Source: an uncultured Parabacteroides sp.
GTDB lineage: Bacteria > Bacteroidota > Bacteroidia > Bacteroidales > Tannerellaceae
DNA: 64,000 bases
Direction of reading: 5' to 3'
NCBI GenBank assembly: GCA_944325345.1
Contig: CALUZV010000008.1
Coordinates: 78,645-142,644, forward strand
The first letter of the stretch is position 1. Each line of letters begins with the position of its first letter. Below are positions 7,663 through 17,016 of this stretch, piece by piece. The notes below the pieces were generated by a model that searched no databases, was not told the origin of the DNA, and saw only the letters and a list, made by a program, of their open reading frames with translations. The translations under genes were made by a program, and so were the position numbers.

Positions 7663-8586
7663 ATGAATAAGATGAAATATACTTTTCTGTGGGTATTCGT
7701 CGGTTTGCTTTTATCAGCCTGTTCGGGAAACCAGCCGGTGAAGGAACAAGAACCGGCATGGAAAGCCAAACATGTAGTATTGATAGGAATAGACGGCTGG
7801 GGAGCCTATAGTATGGAGAAAGCGCAAGTTCCCCATATCCGAAGCCTGATGGAAAACGGAGCCTATACGCTGAAAAAGCGTTCGGTCTTGCCCTCGTCGA
7901 GCGCGGTGAATTGGGCATCGATGTATATGGGTGCCGGTCCGGAGTTGCACGGCTATTGCGAATGGGGTTCGCAAGTGCCCGACCTCCCTTCGCGTGTTGT
8001 GAACAAAGACGGCATATTCCCGACGATCTTCTCCGAGTTGCGTGCCGTAGCTCCGGAGGCGGAAATTGGAAATATCTATGAATGGGAAGGCATCCGCTAT
8101 TTGGTGGATACCTTGGCTCTGAGCTATGACAAGCACGTGGTGGAAGTAGCGCAAGACTCAACCGCCGTGTCTCGTTTCGCTATCGATTATATCAAGGATA
8201 AGAAACCGGCATTGGTAAATGTCGTATTCGATGTCTTGGATCATGTAGGCCATGCGGCAGGGCATGATACTCCGGCTTATTATACGAAGTTGGAAGAGAT
8301 AGACGGCTATGTCGGACAAATCGTGCAAGCGATGAAAGATGCCGGCATCTGGGACGAAAGCATCATCATCGTAACGGCAGACCACGGCGGAATCGAGAAA
8401 GGCCATGGCGGACGGACTATGCAGGAGATGGAAACGCCTTTCATCATTTGCGGCAAGCACGTCAAGAAAGGGATAGTCATCGAAGAGAGCATGATGCAAT
8501 TCGATATCGCCTCGACGATTGCTTCTATCTTTGGCATCCAGCAACCGCAAGTCTGGATAGGACGGCCGATGCCGGTATTTGAATAG
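7663..8586 (+). CDS. Type I phosphodiesterase/nucleotide pyrophosphatase-like lipoprotein
   Basis: This 307-residue enzyme is of the alkaline-phosphatase superfamily, probably anchored in the periplasm or outer membrane. The ATG at 7663 gives a signal peptide ending in LLSAC (Cys20). Family motifs follow in order: VLIGIDGWG (first metal Asp), SSSAVNWASM with a Ser where the nucleophile is expected, GPELHGY, DVLDHVGHAAGH and VTADHGG (metal ligands). Substrates of the family include nucleotides, phosphodiesters and sulfated or phosphonate groups; the one here is unknown. The following outer-membrane gene starts 15 bases downstream, so they probably form an operon. Confidence 0.88.
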   Translation: MNKMKYTFLWVFVGLLLSACSGNQPVKEQEPAWKAKHVVLIGIDGWGAYSMEKAQVPHIRSLMENGAYTLKKRSVLPSSSAVNWASMYMGAGPELHGYCEWGSQVPDLPSRVVNKDGIFPTIFSELRAVAPEAEIGNIYEWEGIRYLVDTLALSYDKHVVEVAQDSTAVSRFAIDYIKDKKPALVNVVFDVLDHVGHAAGHDTPAYYTKLEEIDGYVGQIVQAMKDAGIWDESIIIVTADHGGIEKGHGGRTMQEMETPFIICGKHVKKGIVIEESMMQFDIASTIASIFGIQQPQVWIGRPMPVFE

Positions 8587-8601
8587 GGAAGAAGCTGAGG
8601 A

Positions 8602-10965
8602 GTGCGGATACGGACACTACATATCATCTTGGGGCTTTGCGGCTTGCTGCTTCTTGCCGCGTGTCATCCGACAAAGTTTGTGGGCGACCATGAATATTTG
8701 TTGGACGAGGTGCGCATCGAGTCGGATAACAATCGCTATAAGCAATCCGATCTGAAGGAATATATCCGGCAAGAAGCGAACTTCAAAGTCTTCGGCTTGA
8801 TGAAGTGGCAGTTGTACGTATATAGCTGGTCCGGGCGGAACGAGAAGCGCTGGCTGAACAAGCAACTGAGGCGCATCGGCGAGCCGCCCGTCATCCTCGA
8901 CACCACTTTGGTACGCCAGTCGGAAGAAGAGCTTCAGCGTTTCTTCATTAATAAAGGATATATCAATGCCGAGGTAGAGTCGGAAATCGATACCTCGCGG
9001 CACAACAAGAAAGCTATCGTAACCTACCGTATCCGCTCGAACGAACCTTACCGCATCAGCCATTACGAGATGAACCTTGCGGATACCCGTATCGACAGCA
9101 TCGCCCGCCTGGAAGCACGGAAACGCTCGCCTTTGGCCGCCGCCTTCCATACACAGAGCGATGACCATACCTCGCTGGTTCACGAGGGAGACCTCTTCGA
9201 CCGCGATGTCCTCGATGCCGAGCGGCAACGCATCACGACCCTCTTGAGGCGGAACGGCTATTATACTTTCAATCGCGATAACTTGGCTTACCTGGCCGAT
9301 AGCTCGTTCAACCAAAATATCGTAGAGCTGGAAATGTATCTCAAGCCCAATCGCTTTGTCCGTCCGGACAGCACGGTCTTCGAGGAGATACCCAAGCAAT
9401 ATTATATCAAGGATGTGAAGGTCGTAACGGACTACGACCCCCTTTCGCTCGTCGGCCTCGACTCTCTCTTCCTCAATTCGGATACGGTGCAGAGCGGAGA
9501 CCTTGAGATTATCTACGGCAACAAGAAACATTCTGTGCGCCCCGACATCTTACGCCAAAGCGTCTATATCCGTCCGGGGCAGATGTATAACGAGCGGAAC
9601 GTGGAGCAAACTTATTCCTCCTTCGCCCGGCTTCAGGCGTTGAAGAACATCAATGTCCGCTTCGACGAGTTTATGGAGAATGATACGATGAAGCTCAACT
9701 GCTTGGTCTTGACTACACCAGCCAAGACGCAGAGCTTCGGAGTAGATCTTGAAGGTACCAACTCGGCGGGCGACTTGGGTTTCGCCTCGAGTTTGAACTA
9801 TCAGCATCGGAATCTTTTCAAAGGTTCGGAACTCTTCTCTGCCAAGATTCGCGGGGCGTATGAGTCCTTGAATTCTTCAGATCAGAACATCGGAAGCTAT
9901 TGGGAGTTAGGGGCGGAGACAGGCATCACCTTCCCCAGCTTCGTCTTCCCCTTCTTGAGCGAGAATGCCAAGCGGCGGTTTCGCGCCACGACGGAGTTCA
10001 AGTTGAGCTATAGCTTCCAGACGAGACCTGAGTATCAGCGTGCCATCCTCTCCGGCGGGTGGAGCTACATTTGGCAATCGCGAAGCAATATGCAATCGCG
10101 GCACGTCTTCAAGTTTCTCGACATCGATTATGTATCGCTCCCGAACATCGACGAGGATTTCAAGAATAGCCTGCCCGAATCCACACGGCTCTATAACTTT
10201 ACCGACCAGTTTGTGATGGGCACAGGCTATACCTATACATTCAGCAACGCGACTCCCCAGAACCGCACGCGCAATACCCATTCCCTCCGTGCCTCCTTCG
10301 AGATGGCGGGGAACGTCCTCTATGCCTACTCCAAGCTGACGGGGAAAGAGAAGAACGCCGATAATCTCTACGAATGTTTCGGCACGCCCTTCAGCCAGTT
10401 CGTCAAGGTCGATGTGGATTTCAGCAAGAGCATCGCGATCGACGAGCGGAACCGCGTTGCCTATCGCGTGGGTGTCGGTGTGGGTTATCCATACGGAAAC
10501 ACGCGGATGCTCCCCTTCGAGCGCAGCTATTTCTCAGGAGGTGCGAATAGCGTCCGTGGCTGGTCGGTCCGCACCTTGGGGCCGGGTAGTATGCCCGTCG
10601 ATAAGAACAATATCTCGTTTGCCGATCAAGTGGGAGACATCCGCTTGGATTTGAGTGTGGAATATCGCACGAAACTCTTCTGGAAGTTCGAGATGGCAGC
10701 CTACATCGACGCAGGAAACATCTGGAAGTTCCACGAAGACGAAAACTATCCGAACGCGAACTTCGACTTCTCGCGTTTTTATAAAGAAATTGCCGTATCC
10801 TATGGCCTCGGCCTGCGCCTCGATTTTGACTTTTTCCTCCTCCGTTTCGACACGGGTCTCAAGGCATACGACCCCCAGCAACAAGGGAAAGACAAGTGGG
10901 CAATCCTACGTCCAAACTTCAGGGATAACTTCGCTTGGCACTTCGCCGTGGGCTATCCCTTCTGA
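8602..10965 (+). CDS. TamL/BamA-like (Omp85) outer-membrane lipoprotein
   Basis: This 787-residue protein has a lipoprotein signal peptide (LLAAC, Cys21) followed by POTRA-like repeats (about residues 30-365). The C-terminal 16-strand Omp85/surface-antigen barrel contains SYFSGGANSVRGW, where the VRGW motif is diagnostic, and the protein ends in an aromatic (FAVGYPF). A lipid-anchored Omp85 protein is typical of the Bacteroidetes TamL branch, which works with TamB in outer-membrane biogenesis. No TamB-like gene is visible here. The start is GTG at 8602, the only start that gives a complete lipoprotein signal; a GAGG sequence lies just upstream. Likely co-transcribed with the phosphodiesterase. 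Confidence 0.9.
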   Translation: MRIRTLHIILGLCGLLLLAACHPTKFVGDHEYLLDEVRIESDNNRYKQSDLKEYIRQEANFKVFGLMKWQLYVYSWSGRNEKRWLNKQLRRIGEPPVILDTTLVRQSEEELQRFFINKGYINAEVESEIDTSRHNKKAIVTYRIRSNEPYRISHYEMNLADTRIDSIARLEARKRSPLAAAFHTQSDDHTSLVHEGDLFDRDVLDAERQRITTLLRRNGYYTFNRDNLAYLADSSFNQNIVELEMYLKPNRFVRPDSTVFEEIPKQYYIKDVKVVTDYDPLSLVGLDSLFLNSDTVQSGDLEIIYGNKKHSVRPDILRQSVYIRPGQMYNERNVEQTYSSFARLQALKNINVRFDEFMENDTMKLNCLVLTTPAKTQSFGVDLEGTNSAGDLGFASSLNYQHRNLFKGSELFSAKIRGAYESLNSSDQNIGSYWELGAETGITFPSFVFPFLSENAKRRFRATTEFKLSYSFQTRPEYQRAILSGGWSYIWQSRSNMQSRHVFKFLDIDYVSLPNIDEDFKNSLPESTRLYNFTDQFVMGTGYTYTFSNATPQNRTRNTHSLRASFEMAGNVLYAYSKLTGKEKNADNLYECFGTPFSQFVKVDVDFSKSIAIDERNRVAYRVGVGVGYPYGNTRMLPFERSYFSGGANSVRGWSVRTLGPGSMPVDKNNISFADQVGDIRLDLSVEYRTKLFWKFEMAAYIDAGNIWKFHEDENYPNANFDFSRFYKEIAVSYGLGLRLDFDFFLLRFDTGLKAYDPQQQGKDKWAILRPNFRDNFAWHFAVGYPF

Positions 10966-11070
10966 TTTTTATCAAACTATCCCTTTTCTTTTATCAAAAA
11001 AGCCCCTCTGCATAAACAAAAAGTTGTCTGGCTTGCAACATTTTTCAGAGGGCGGATGGCACTCTCGGCG

Positions 11071-11078
11071 TACCTTTG
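11071..11078 (+). promoter_or_regulatory. -7 box TACCTTTG upstream of the GH31 gene
   Basis: An exact TAnnTTTG box, 95 bases before the GH31 start. No convincing -33 element. It implies that the GH31 gene is transcribed separately from the TamL gene. Confidence 0.55.
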
Positions 11079-11173
11079 CATCGTCGTTCCAAGGGAAGCA
11101 AAAAGGGTGTTTCCGCATGGGAAAAAGTATGTTTAGGACAGAGAAAACATCGTATAATTAAATAAAAAGTAAG

Positions 11174-14050
11174 ATGAAGAACACGCAGTGGTATTTGTTT
11201 GCTGGCCTCCTGCTGGCTGCCTGCTCGTCTCCACAGGTAGAGGATACGGGCAAAGGTATCGTAGTTAATCTCCGGCCGGACAGTCCTTCGGAAGCGAAGA
11301 AAGTCCGCCTCGAAGTCTTGGGAGAGAAGCTCATCCGTGTCTCGGCCACGCCCGAAGACCGCTTCGCCGACCCCCAGAGTCTGATTATTGTCCCCCAAAC
11401 CGCCAAGGTCTCCTACACCGTGAAGGATTCCGAGGGCGAGGTATCCATCAGCACCTCGGAAATCTCCGCCTCCGTATCGAAGTCCACGGGCGAAGTTACG
11501 TTCTTTGACAAGGACGGAAACGTCATCCTCGAGGAGAACGAAGGCGGCGGCAAATCCTTCAAGCCTATCGAGGTCGGCGGGACAAAAGGCTACACGATTC
11601 GTCAAGTCTTCGAGTCGCCCGCCGACGAAGCCTTCTACGGCTTAGGGCAACACCAGGCCGACGAGTTCAATTATAAAGGAAAGAACGAGGAGCTCTTCCA
11701 ATACAACACGAAGGTCTCCGTCCCCTTCATCGTCTCCAACAAGAACTATGGCGTCTTGCTCGACAGCTATTCCCTGTGCCGCTTTGGGAATCCGAACGAT
11801 TATTCCCAACTCGGCGCGGTCTTCAAGCTCTTCGATAAGGAGGGCAAGGAAGGGGCAATCACGGGTACCTATACTCCTGCACCAGGCTCGAACGTGAACC
11901 CCCTCGTCCGTCGCGAGGATTCTTTGTACTTCGAACACCTCAAGCGCGAGGATATTGCTCATGTGGTGAACCTCCCGAAAGACTTCCCCTTCATGGGCGC
12001 ATCGGTAACGTACGAGGGCGAGTTAGAGCCTTCGGAGACGGCCGACTATCAGTTCATCCTCTACTACGCCGGCTATACGAAGGTCTATATCAACAACGAA
12101 TTAGTCGTCCCCGAGCGTTGGCGCACGGCGTGGAACCCCAACAGCTATAAGTTTACCGTCCACCTCGAGGCGGGCAAGCGTGTCCCCCTCAAGATCGAAT
12201 GGAAGCCCGACGGCGGCGTCTCCTACTCCGGCCTCCGCGTCATGAAGCCCGTCGCTCCCGAGGAGCAGGCCAAACAATCGTGGTGGAGCGAGATGACGAA
12301 GCAGCTGGATTATTACTTCGTCGCAGGGGACGACATGGACGACGTTATCTCCGGCTACCGCACCCTCACGGGCAAGTCGCCTATCATGCCCAAGTGGGCT
12401 ATGGGCTACTGGCAGAGCCGCGAGAAATACAACACGCAAGACGAGATGCTCGGTGCGCTCAAGGGCTTCCGCGACCGGCAGATTCCTATCGACAACATCG
12501 TCCTCGACTGGAATCACTGGCCCGAGAACGCTTGGGGTAGCCACGAGTTCGACAAGGCGCGTTTCCCCGATCCTCAGGCGATGGTCGATTCCATCCACGC
12601 CATGCACGGGCGGATGATGATTTCCGTCTGGCCGAAATTCTACACGACTACGGAGCACTTCAAGGAGTTCGACGAGAAAGGGTGGATGTACCGCCTCTCC
12701 GTCGAGGATAGTTTGAAGGACTGGGTCGGGCCGGGCTACACCTACGGCTTCTACGATGCGTATGCCCCCGATGCCCGCAAGCTCTTCTGGAACCAGATGT
12801 ACGAGCACTACTATCCGCTGGGCATCGACGCGTGGTGGATGGATGCGAGCGAGCCGAACATCCGCGATTGCACGGACTTGCAATATCGTAAGGACTTGTG
12901 CGGCCCGACGGCCCTCGGCTCTTCTACGGAGTTCTTCAACGCCTACGCCCTGATGAATGCCGAGGCTATCTACGACGGGCAACGCGGCGTGGACAACAAC
13001 AAGCGTGTCTTCCTCCTGACCCGCTCGGGCTTCGCTGGCTTGCAACGCTATTCGACGGCTACGTGGAGCGGCGACATCGCGACGCGCTGGGAGGATATGA
13101 AGGCGCAAATCAGTGCGGGTCTGAACTTCGCCATGTCGGGCATTCCCTATTGGACAATGGATATAGGTGGCTTCTGCGTGGAGAATCGCTACGTCGCCGG
13201 CCAGCAGCAGTGGAACAAGACGCGCACGGAGAATGCCGACTACAAGGAATGGCGCGAGTTGAACACCCGCTGGTATCAGTTCGGCGCCTTCTGCCCGCTC
13301 TTCCGCGCCCACGGGCAATGGCCGTTCCGCGAGGTTTGGGAGATAGCTCCCGAGGGGCATCCTGCCTACAACTCCATCGTCTATTATACGAAATTGCGCT
13401 ATCGCCTCATGCCTTACATCTATTCCTTGGCGGGCATGACGTGGTTCGAGGACTATACCTTGATGCGCCCGCTCGTCATGGACTTCGGCGAAAAGGACCC
13501 GAAGGTAAACAACATCGGCGACCAATTCATGTTCGGCCCTGCCCTGATGGCCTGCCCGGTCTATACCTACGGAGCTCGCGAGCGCGAGGTTTACTTGCCG
13601 GAGGGCACCTTGTGGTATGATTTCTACTCAGGCAAGACGATGCCGAATGGCCAGCAGACCGTCGCCGCCCCCTACGAGCGCATCCCGCTCTTCGTCCACG
13701 CAGGCGCTATCTTGCCCTACGGCCCTGAGATTCAATACTCCGACGAGAAGCCTGCCGAGGACATCGTGCTCTACGTCTATGAGGGCGCAAACGGCAAGTT
13801 CACCCTCTACGAGGACGAAGGAACCAACTACAACTACGAGCAAGGCAAGTATGCCATGATTCCTTTCGCCTACGACGACGCGACGCGCACACTGACCATC
13901 GGCCAGCGCATGGGCGACTTCGAGGGCATGTTGAAGGAACGCACCTTCCGCATCGTCCCCGTCTCGAAGGACAAGCCGCAAGCCTTTGATTTGAATGCCA
14001 AGGGCACGACGGTGAAGTACGACGGCACGCTCCAGAGCGTCAAGCTCTAA
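11174..14050 (+). CDS. GH31 alpha-glycosidase lipoprotein (alpha-xylosidase/alpha-glucosidase) with PA14 insert
   Basis: This 958-residue lipoprotein glycosidase has a signal peptide ending LLAAC (Cys17). An N-terminal beta-sandwich is interrupted by a PA14-like domain (about residues 235-345). The GH31 barrel follows, with nucleophile Asp557 in WMDASEPN and acid/base near Asp634 in WSGDIATRW. It ends in C-terminal beta domains with the YDFYSG segment. A PA14 inserted in this position is known from Bacteroides xyloglucan alpha-xylosidases, so alpha-xylosidase activity is the best guess, with alpha-glucosidase an alternative. The next gene is a GH2 lipoprotein, which suggests that the two remove alternating side chains from the same glycan. 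No SusCD pair is adjacent. Confidence 0.9.
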   Translation: MKNTQWYLFAGLLLAACSSPQVEDTGKGIVVNLRPDSPSEAKKVRLEVLGEKLIRVSATPEDRFADPQSLIIVPQTAKVSYTVKDSEGEVSISTSEISASVSKSTGEVTFFDKDGNVILEENEGGGKSFKPIEVGGTKGYTIRQVFESPADEAFYGLGQHQADEFNYKGKNEELFQYNTKVSVPFIVSNKNYGVLLDSYSLCRFGNPNDYSQLGAVFKLFDKEGKEGAITGTYTPAPGSNVNPLVRREDSLYFEHLKREDIAHVVNLPKDFPFMGASVTYEGELEPSETADYQFILYYAGYTKVYINNELVVPERWRTAWNPNSYKFTVHLEAGKRVPLKIEWKPDGGVSYSGLRVMKPVAPEEQAKQSWWSEMTKQLDYYFVAGDDMDDVISGYRTLTGKSPIMPKWAMGYWQSREKYNTQDEMLGALKGFRDRQIPIDNIVLDWNHWPENAWGSHEFDKARFPDPQAMVDSIHAMHGRMMISVWPKFYTTTEHFKEFDEKGWMYRLSVEDSLKDWVGPGYTYGFYDAYAPDARKLFWNQMYEHYYPLGIDAWWMDASEPNIRDCTDLQYRKDLCGPTALGSSTEFFNAYALMNAEAIYDGQRGVDNNKRVFLLTRSGFAGLQRYSTATWSGDIATRWEDMKAQISAGLNFAMSGIPYWTMDIGGFCVENRYVAGQQQWNKTRTENADYKEWRELNTRWYQFGAFCPLFRAHGQWPFREVWEIAPEGHPAYNSIVYYTKLRYRLMPYIYSLAGMTWFEDYTLMRPLVMDFGEKDPKVNNIGDQFMFGPALMACPVYTYGAREREVYLPEGTLWYDFYSGKTMPNGQQTVAAPYERIPLFVHAGAILPYGPEIQYSDEKPAEDIVLYVYEGANGKFTLYEDEGTNYNYEQGKYAMIPFAYDDATRTLTIGQRMGDFEGMLKERTFRIVPVSKDKPQAFDLNAKGTTVKYDGTLQSVKL

Positions 14051-14061
14051 CTCTTGAGATC

Positions 14062-14119
14062 AAAAAACCATGTTTTTACCCCGCAGATATATGCTTTTGA
14101 GGTAAAAAACATGGTTTTT
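14062..14119. repeat. Near-perfect inverted repeat at the head of tandem array 2
   Basis: A 19-base arm at 14062-14080 is the reverse complement of 14101-14119 with one inserted A. The right arm shares the GGTAAAAAA word of the array that follows. It may act as a terminator after the GH31 gene. Confidence 0.7.
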
Positions 14120-14330
14120 ATCCTGCTGCATGATAACGGCGGGGTAAAAAAGTAGTAATGTACCCCGGCGCATAATAACGGCGGGGTAAAAAAGTAATAA
14201 TATGCCCCGGCGCATGATAACGGCGGGGTAAAAAAGTAGTAATATACCCCGGCGCATGATAACAGCGGGGTAAAAAAGCAGTTCTATACCCTGCTGTTTG
14301 ATAACGGCGGAGTAAAAAAGGACTAAGTTG
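14091..14330. repeat. Tandem array 2, exact 42-bp period (5-6 copies)
   Basis: The landmark ATAACGGCGG starts at 14133, 14175, 14217, 14259 and 14301, and a degenerate first unit can be aligned at 14091-14132. Units contain GGGGTA...TACCCC, so each can form a hairpin. The array fills the 309-base gap between the GH31 and GH2 genes. An antisense open frame crosses it with 14-residue repeats, because the period is a multiple of three; it is not believed to be a gene. Confidence 0.92.
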
Positions 14331-14359
14331 AACAAATGCATTAAATAGTTTATCGATTT

Positions 14360-16870
14360 ATGAGACGAAATATCCAAAACATCGCGCTCTTCGCCTTGGC
14401 GCTTTTCGCAGGCATCTTGACTTCCTGCTCGGGGCGGACGGAAGGGCGCGAGCGCATAAACTTCGACAAGGATTGGACGTTCCACCTGGGCGAAGTTGCC
14501 GAAGCCTCCAAGCCGGGCTTCGACGATAGCGCGTGGCGCAAGTTGAACCTCCCGCACGACTGGGCCATCGAGGGCGATTTTAGCAAGGATAACCCCTCGG
14601 GCACGGGCGGAGGGGCCTTGCCGGGCGGCATCGGATGGTATCGCAAGACGTTCAAGGTCAATGCCGAGGACGAGGGAAGGAAGTTCTTCATCGACTTCGA
14701 TGGGGTCTATATGAACTCCGAGGTCTTCATCAACGGCACGAGTTTGGGCAAACGCCCCTACGGGTACATCTCGTTCCGCTACGACATGACCCCCTATCTT
14801 CGTTATGGCGAGGAGAATACGCTGGCCGTGCGCGTGGACAACGCCGAGCAGCCCAACTCGCGCTGGTACTCGGGCTGCGGCATCTATCGCCACGTCTGGC
14901 TGACGAAGACCGAGCCGATACACGTCGCCCAGTGGGGGACATACGCCACGGCGCAGATAGAGAAGGAGAAAGCTGTACTCCAAATGCGCACGTCCATCCA
15001 AAACGAAAGCACGAAGGCCGAGAAGCTGACCCTCCGCACGCGCCTCGTCGATGGGGCAGGGGTGAAGGTCGCCGAGGTCTCTTCCGACCTCGAGATACAG
15101 CCGGGCGATACGCTCACCGAGGCGCAGACGCTCGACGTCGAGCAACCGACGCTGTGGACGCTCGAGCATCCTTACCTCTACACGATAGAGACAACGATTT
15201 TGAAAGGAGGCAAGCGCGTCGTCGATACCTACGAGACGACGTTTGGCTTCCGCACCTTTTCGTTCGATGCCGCCAAGGGATTCACGCTCAATGGCGAGCC
15301 GACGAAGATTAACGGCGTATGTATGCACCACGACCTCGGGTGCCTTGGGGCGGCGGTCAATACGCGCGCCATCGAGCGGCAGTTGGAGATCTTGAAGGAG
15401 ATGGGGTGCAACGGCATCCGCTGCTCGCACAATCCGCCCGCGCCCGAGCTCTTGGACCTCTGCGATAGGATGGGCTTCATCGTCATGGACGAAGCCTTCG
15501 ATATGTGGCGGAAACGCAAGACGGCGCACGACTACGCGCGCTATTTCAATGCGTGGCACGAGCGCGACTTGACGGATCTTGTCGTGCGCGACCGCAATCA
15601 CCCCTCCATCTTTATGTGGAGCATCGGAAATGAAGTGCTGGAGCAGTGGAGCGACGCGGGGGCAGACACCCTGAGCCTCGCCGAAGCGAACTTGATATTG
15701 AACTTCGGCCACGACGCTTCGCAACTCGCCAAGGATAGCTTGAGCGTGAACTCCCTCCTCTGCGCGAAGCTGGCGGGCATGGTGAAGCAGCTCGACCCGA
15801 CGCGCCCTGTTACGGCGGGGTGCAATGAACCCTCGCCTGATAACCATCTCTTCCGCTCGGGGGCGTTGGATATCATTGGCTTTAATTATCACGATGCGTG
15901 GTTCGAAGGGGTGCCGAAGAATTTCCCTGGCAAGCCCTTTATCGTTACGGAGAGCGTCTCTGGGCTGATGACGCGCGGCTATTATCGGATGCCGAGCGAC
16001 AAGATGATTATCGCGCCCGACCGATGGGACAAGCCCTACGAAGACCCTTCCTTCTCCTGCTCCTCGTATGATAACTGCCACGTGCCTTGGGGCAACTATC
16101 ACGAAGGGACATGGAAGCTGGTCAAGGCGAATCCTTTCATCAGCGGGCAATATATCTGGACAGGCTTCGATTATATCGGCGAGCCGACGCCATACGGCTG
16201 GCCTGCGCGTAGCTCCTACTTTGGTATCATCGACCTGGCGGGCTTCCCGAAGGACGTATATTATATGTATCAGTCGGAGTGGACAGACAAAGACGTCTTG
16301 CACCTCTTCCCCCATTGGAATTGGAAGGCAGGCGAACCCGTCGATATGTGGGCCTACTACAACAACGCCGATGAGGTCGAGCTTTTCGTCAATGGCAAGT
16401 CTCAAGGCACGAAGCGCAAGGCCGAGGGCGAGTTCCACGTCGCTTGGCGTGTCTCGTTCGAGCCGGGTACGGTTGAGATAGTAGCCAAGAAGGATGGAAA
16501 AATCGTCCGCAAGCAGTCCATCCACACGGCAGGCGAGCCGGCAAAACTCCGTCTCACGCCCGACCGCACCGAGCTTGCGGCAGATGGCACAGACCTCAGC
16601 TTCATCACCGTCGAGGTCTTGGATAAGGACGGAAACCTCTGTCCGACGGCTGATAACCTCGTGCATTTCGAGGTCGAAGGTCCAGCCTTCATCGCGGGAG
16701 TCGATAACGGCAGCCCCATCTCCATGGAACGCTTCAAGGACAACAAGCGCCATGCCTTCTATGGCAAATGCCTTGTCGTGCTGCAAAGTACGGGCGAGGA
16801 AGGTAGCGTTACGCTGAAGGCCAAAGGCGAAGGGGTGGAGGATGGCGAAGCCCGCTTGGTTTTTGAATGA
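14360..16870 (+). CDS. GH2 beta-galactosidase-like lipoprotein
   Basis: This 836-residue lipoprotein (lipobox LTSC, Cys23) is in glycoside hydrolase family 2. Its domains in order are the N-terminal sugar-binding jelly roll (LPHDWAIEGDF, about 30-200), an Ig-like domain (about 205-300) and the TIM barrel with acid/base Glu425 in WSIGNE and nucleophile Glu531 in VTESVSG. C-terminal beta domains follow (DUF4982-like and a Big-type domain, about 640-836). Beta-galactosidase is the commonest activity of this architecture; beta-glucuronidase or beta-mannosidase are less likely. It probably acts at the periplasm or cell surface together with the upstream GH31 enzyme. Confidence 0.9.
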   Translation: MRRNIQNIALFALALFAGILTSCSGRTEGRERINFDKDWTFHLGEVAEASKPGFDDSAWRKLNLPHDWAIEGDFSKDNPSGTGGGALPGGIGWYRKTFKVNAEDEGRKFFIDFDGVYMNSEVFINGTSLGKRPYGYISFRYDMTPYLRYGEENTLAVRVDNAEQPNSRWYSGCGIYRHVWLTKTEPIHVAQWGTYATAQIEKEKAVLQMRTSIQNESTKAEKLTLRTRLVDGAGVKVAEVSSDLEIQPGDTLTEAQTLDVEQPTLWTLEHPYLYTIETTILKGGKRVVDTYETTFGFRTFSFDAAKGFTLNGEPTKINGVCMHHDLGCLGAAVNTRAIERQLEILKEMGCNGIRCSHNPPAPELLDLCDRMGFIVMDEAFDMWRKRKTAHDYARYFNAWHERDLTDLVVRDRNHPSIFMWSIGNEVLEQWSDAGADTLSLAEANLILNFGHDASQLAKDSLSVNSLLCAKLAGMVKQLDPTRPVTAGCNEPSPDNHLFRSGALDIIGFNYHDAWFEGVPKNFPGKPFIVTESVSGLMTRGYYRMPSDKMIIAPDRWDKPYEDPSFSCSSYDNCHVPWGNYHEGTWKLVKANPFISGQYIWTGFDYIGEPTPYGWPARSSYFGIIDLAGFPKDVYYMYQSEWTDKDVLHLFPHWNWKAGEPVDMWAYYNNADEVELFVNGKSQGTKRKAEGEFHVAWRVSFEPGTVEIVAKKDGKIVRKQSIHTAGEPAKLRLTPDRTELAADGTDLSFITVEVLDKDGNLCPTADNLVHFEVEGPAFIAGVDNGSPISMERFKDNKRHAFYGKCLVVLQSTGEEGSVTLKAKGEGVEDGEARLVFE

Positions 16871-16886
16871 TGAATAAAGAATTGGA

Positions 16887-16914
16887 ATGCATAGCCCGGC
16901 GATTTATCGCCAGG
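16887..16914. repeat. REP-like palindrome, family A
   Basis: GCATAGCCCGGCGATTTATCGCC is one copy of the dispersed palindrome, with core GCGATTTATCGC. It lies just after the GH2 stop codon. Confidence 0.8.
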
Positions 16915-16936
16915 TCTGATGATATATTTGAAACAC

Positions 16937-16966
16937 AGGCGCTTCGGGTTTAAACCCGAAGCGCCT
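16937..16966. terminator. Perfect 30-base palindrome, bidirectional terminator
   Basis: The left arm AGGCGCTTCGGGTTT (16937-16951) is exactly complementary to 16952-16966. It stands between convergent genes (GH2 on plus, HAD on minus) and can stop transcription from both sides. Confidence 0.8.
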
Positions 16967-16983
16967 TCATTTATGGTGTCTCG

Positions 16984-17016
16984 CATTCCCGGCATTAAAA
17001 TGCCGGGCTATGCATA
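16984..17016. repeat. REP-like palindrome, family A, overlapping a gene end
   Basis: CCCGGCATTAAAATGCCGGGC with a flanking TATGCATA. On the minus strand it encodes the last codons (MHSPAF) and the stop of the HAD gene, so the gene terminates inside the repeat. Confidence 0.85.

Noticed and set aside
12101..13525. 474-residue antisense frame inside the GH31 gene
   Set aside because: Low-complexity Arg/Val/Leu/Ala composition typical of a shadow frame; the sense gene is certain.
14060..16786. 908-residue antisense frame across the GH2 gene and array 2
   Set aside because: Shadow of GC-rich codons on the opposite strand; the plus-strand GH2 has full family motifs.
1..16870. One large polysaccharide utilisation locus from SusC to GH2
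   Set aside because: SusCD is followed by a strong terminator and by unrelated genes for 8 kb before the GH31/GH2 pair, and no regulator is seen.
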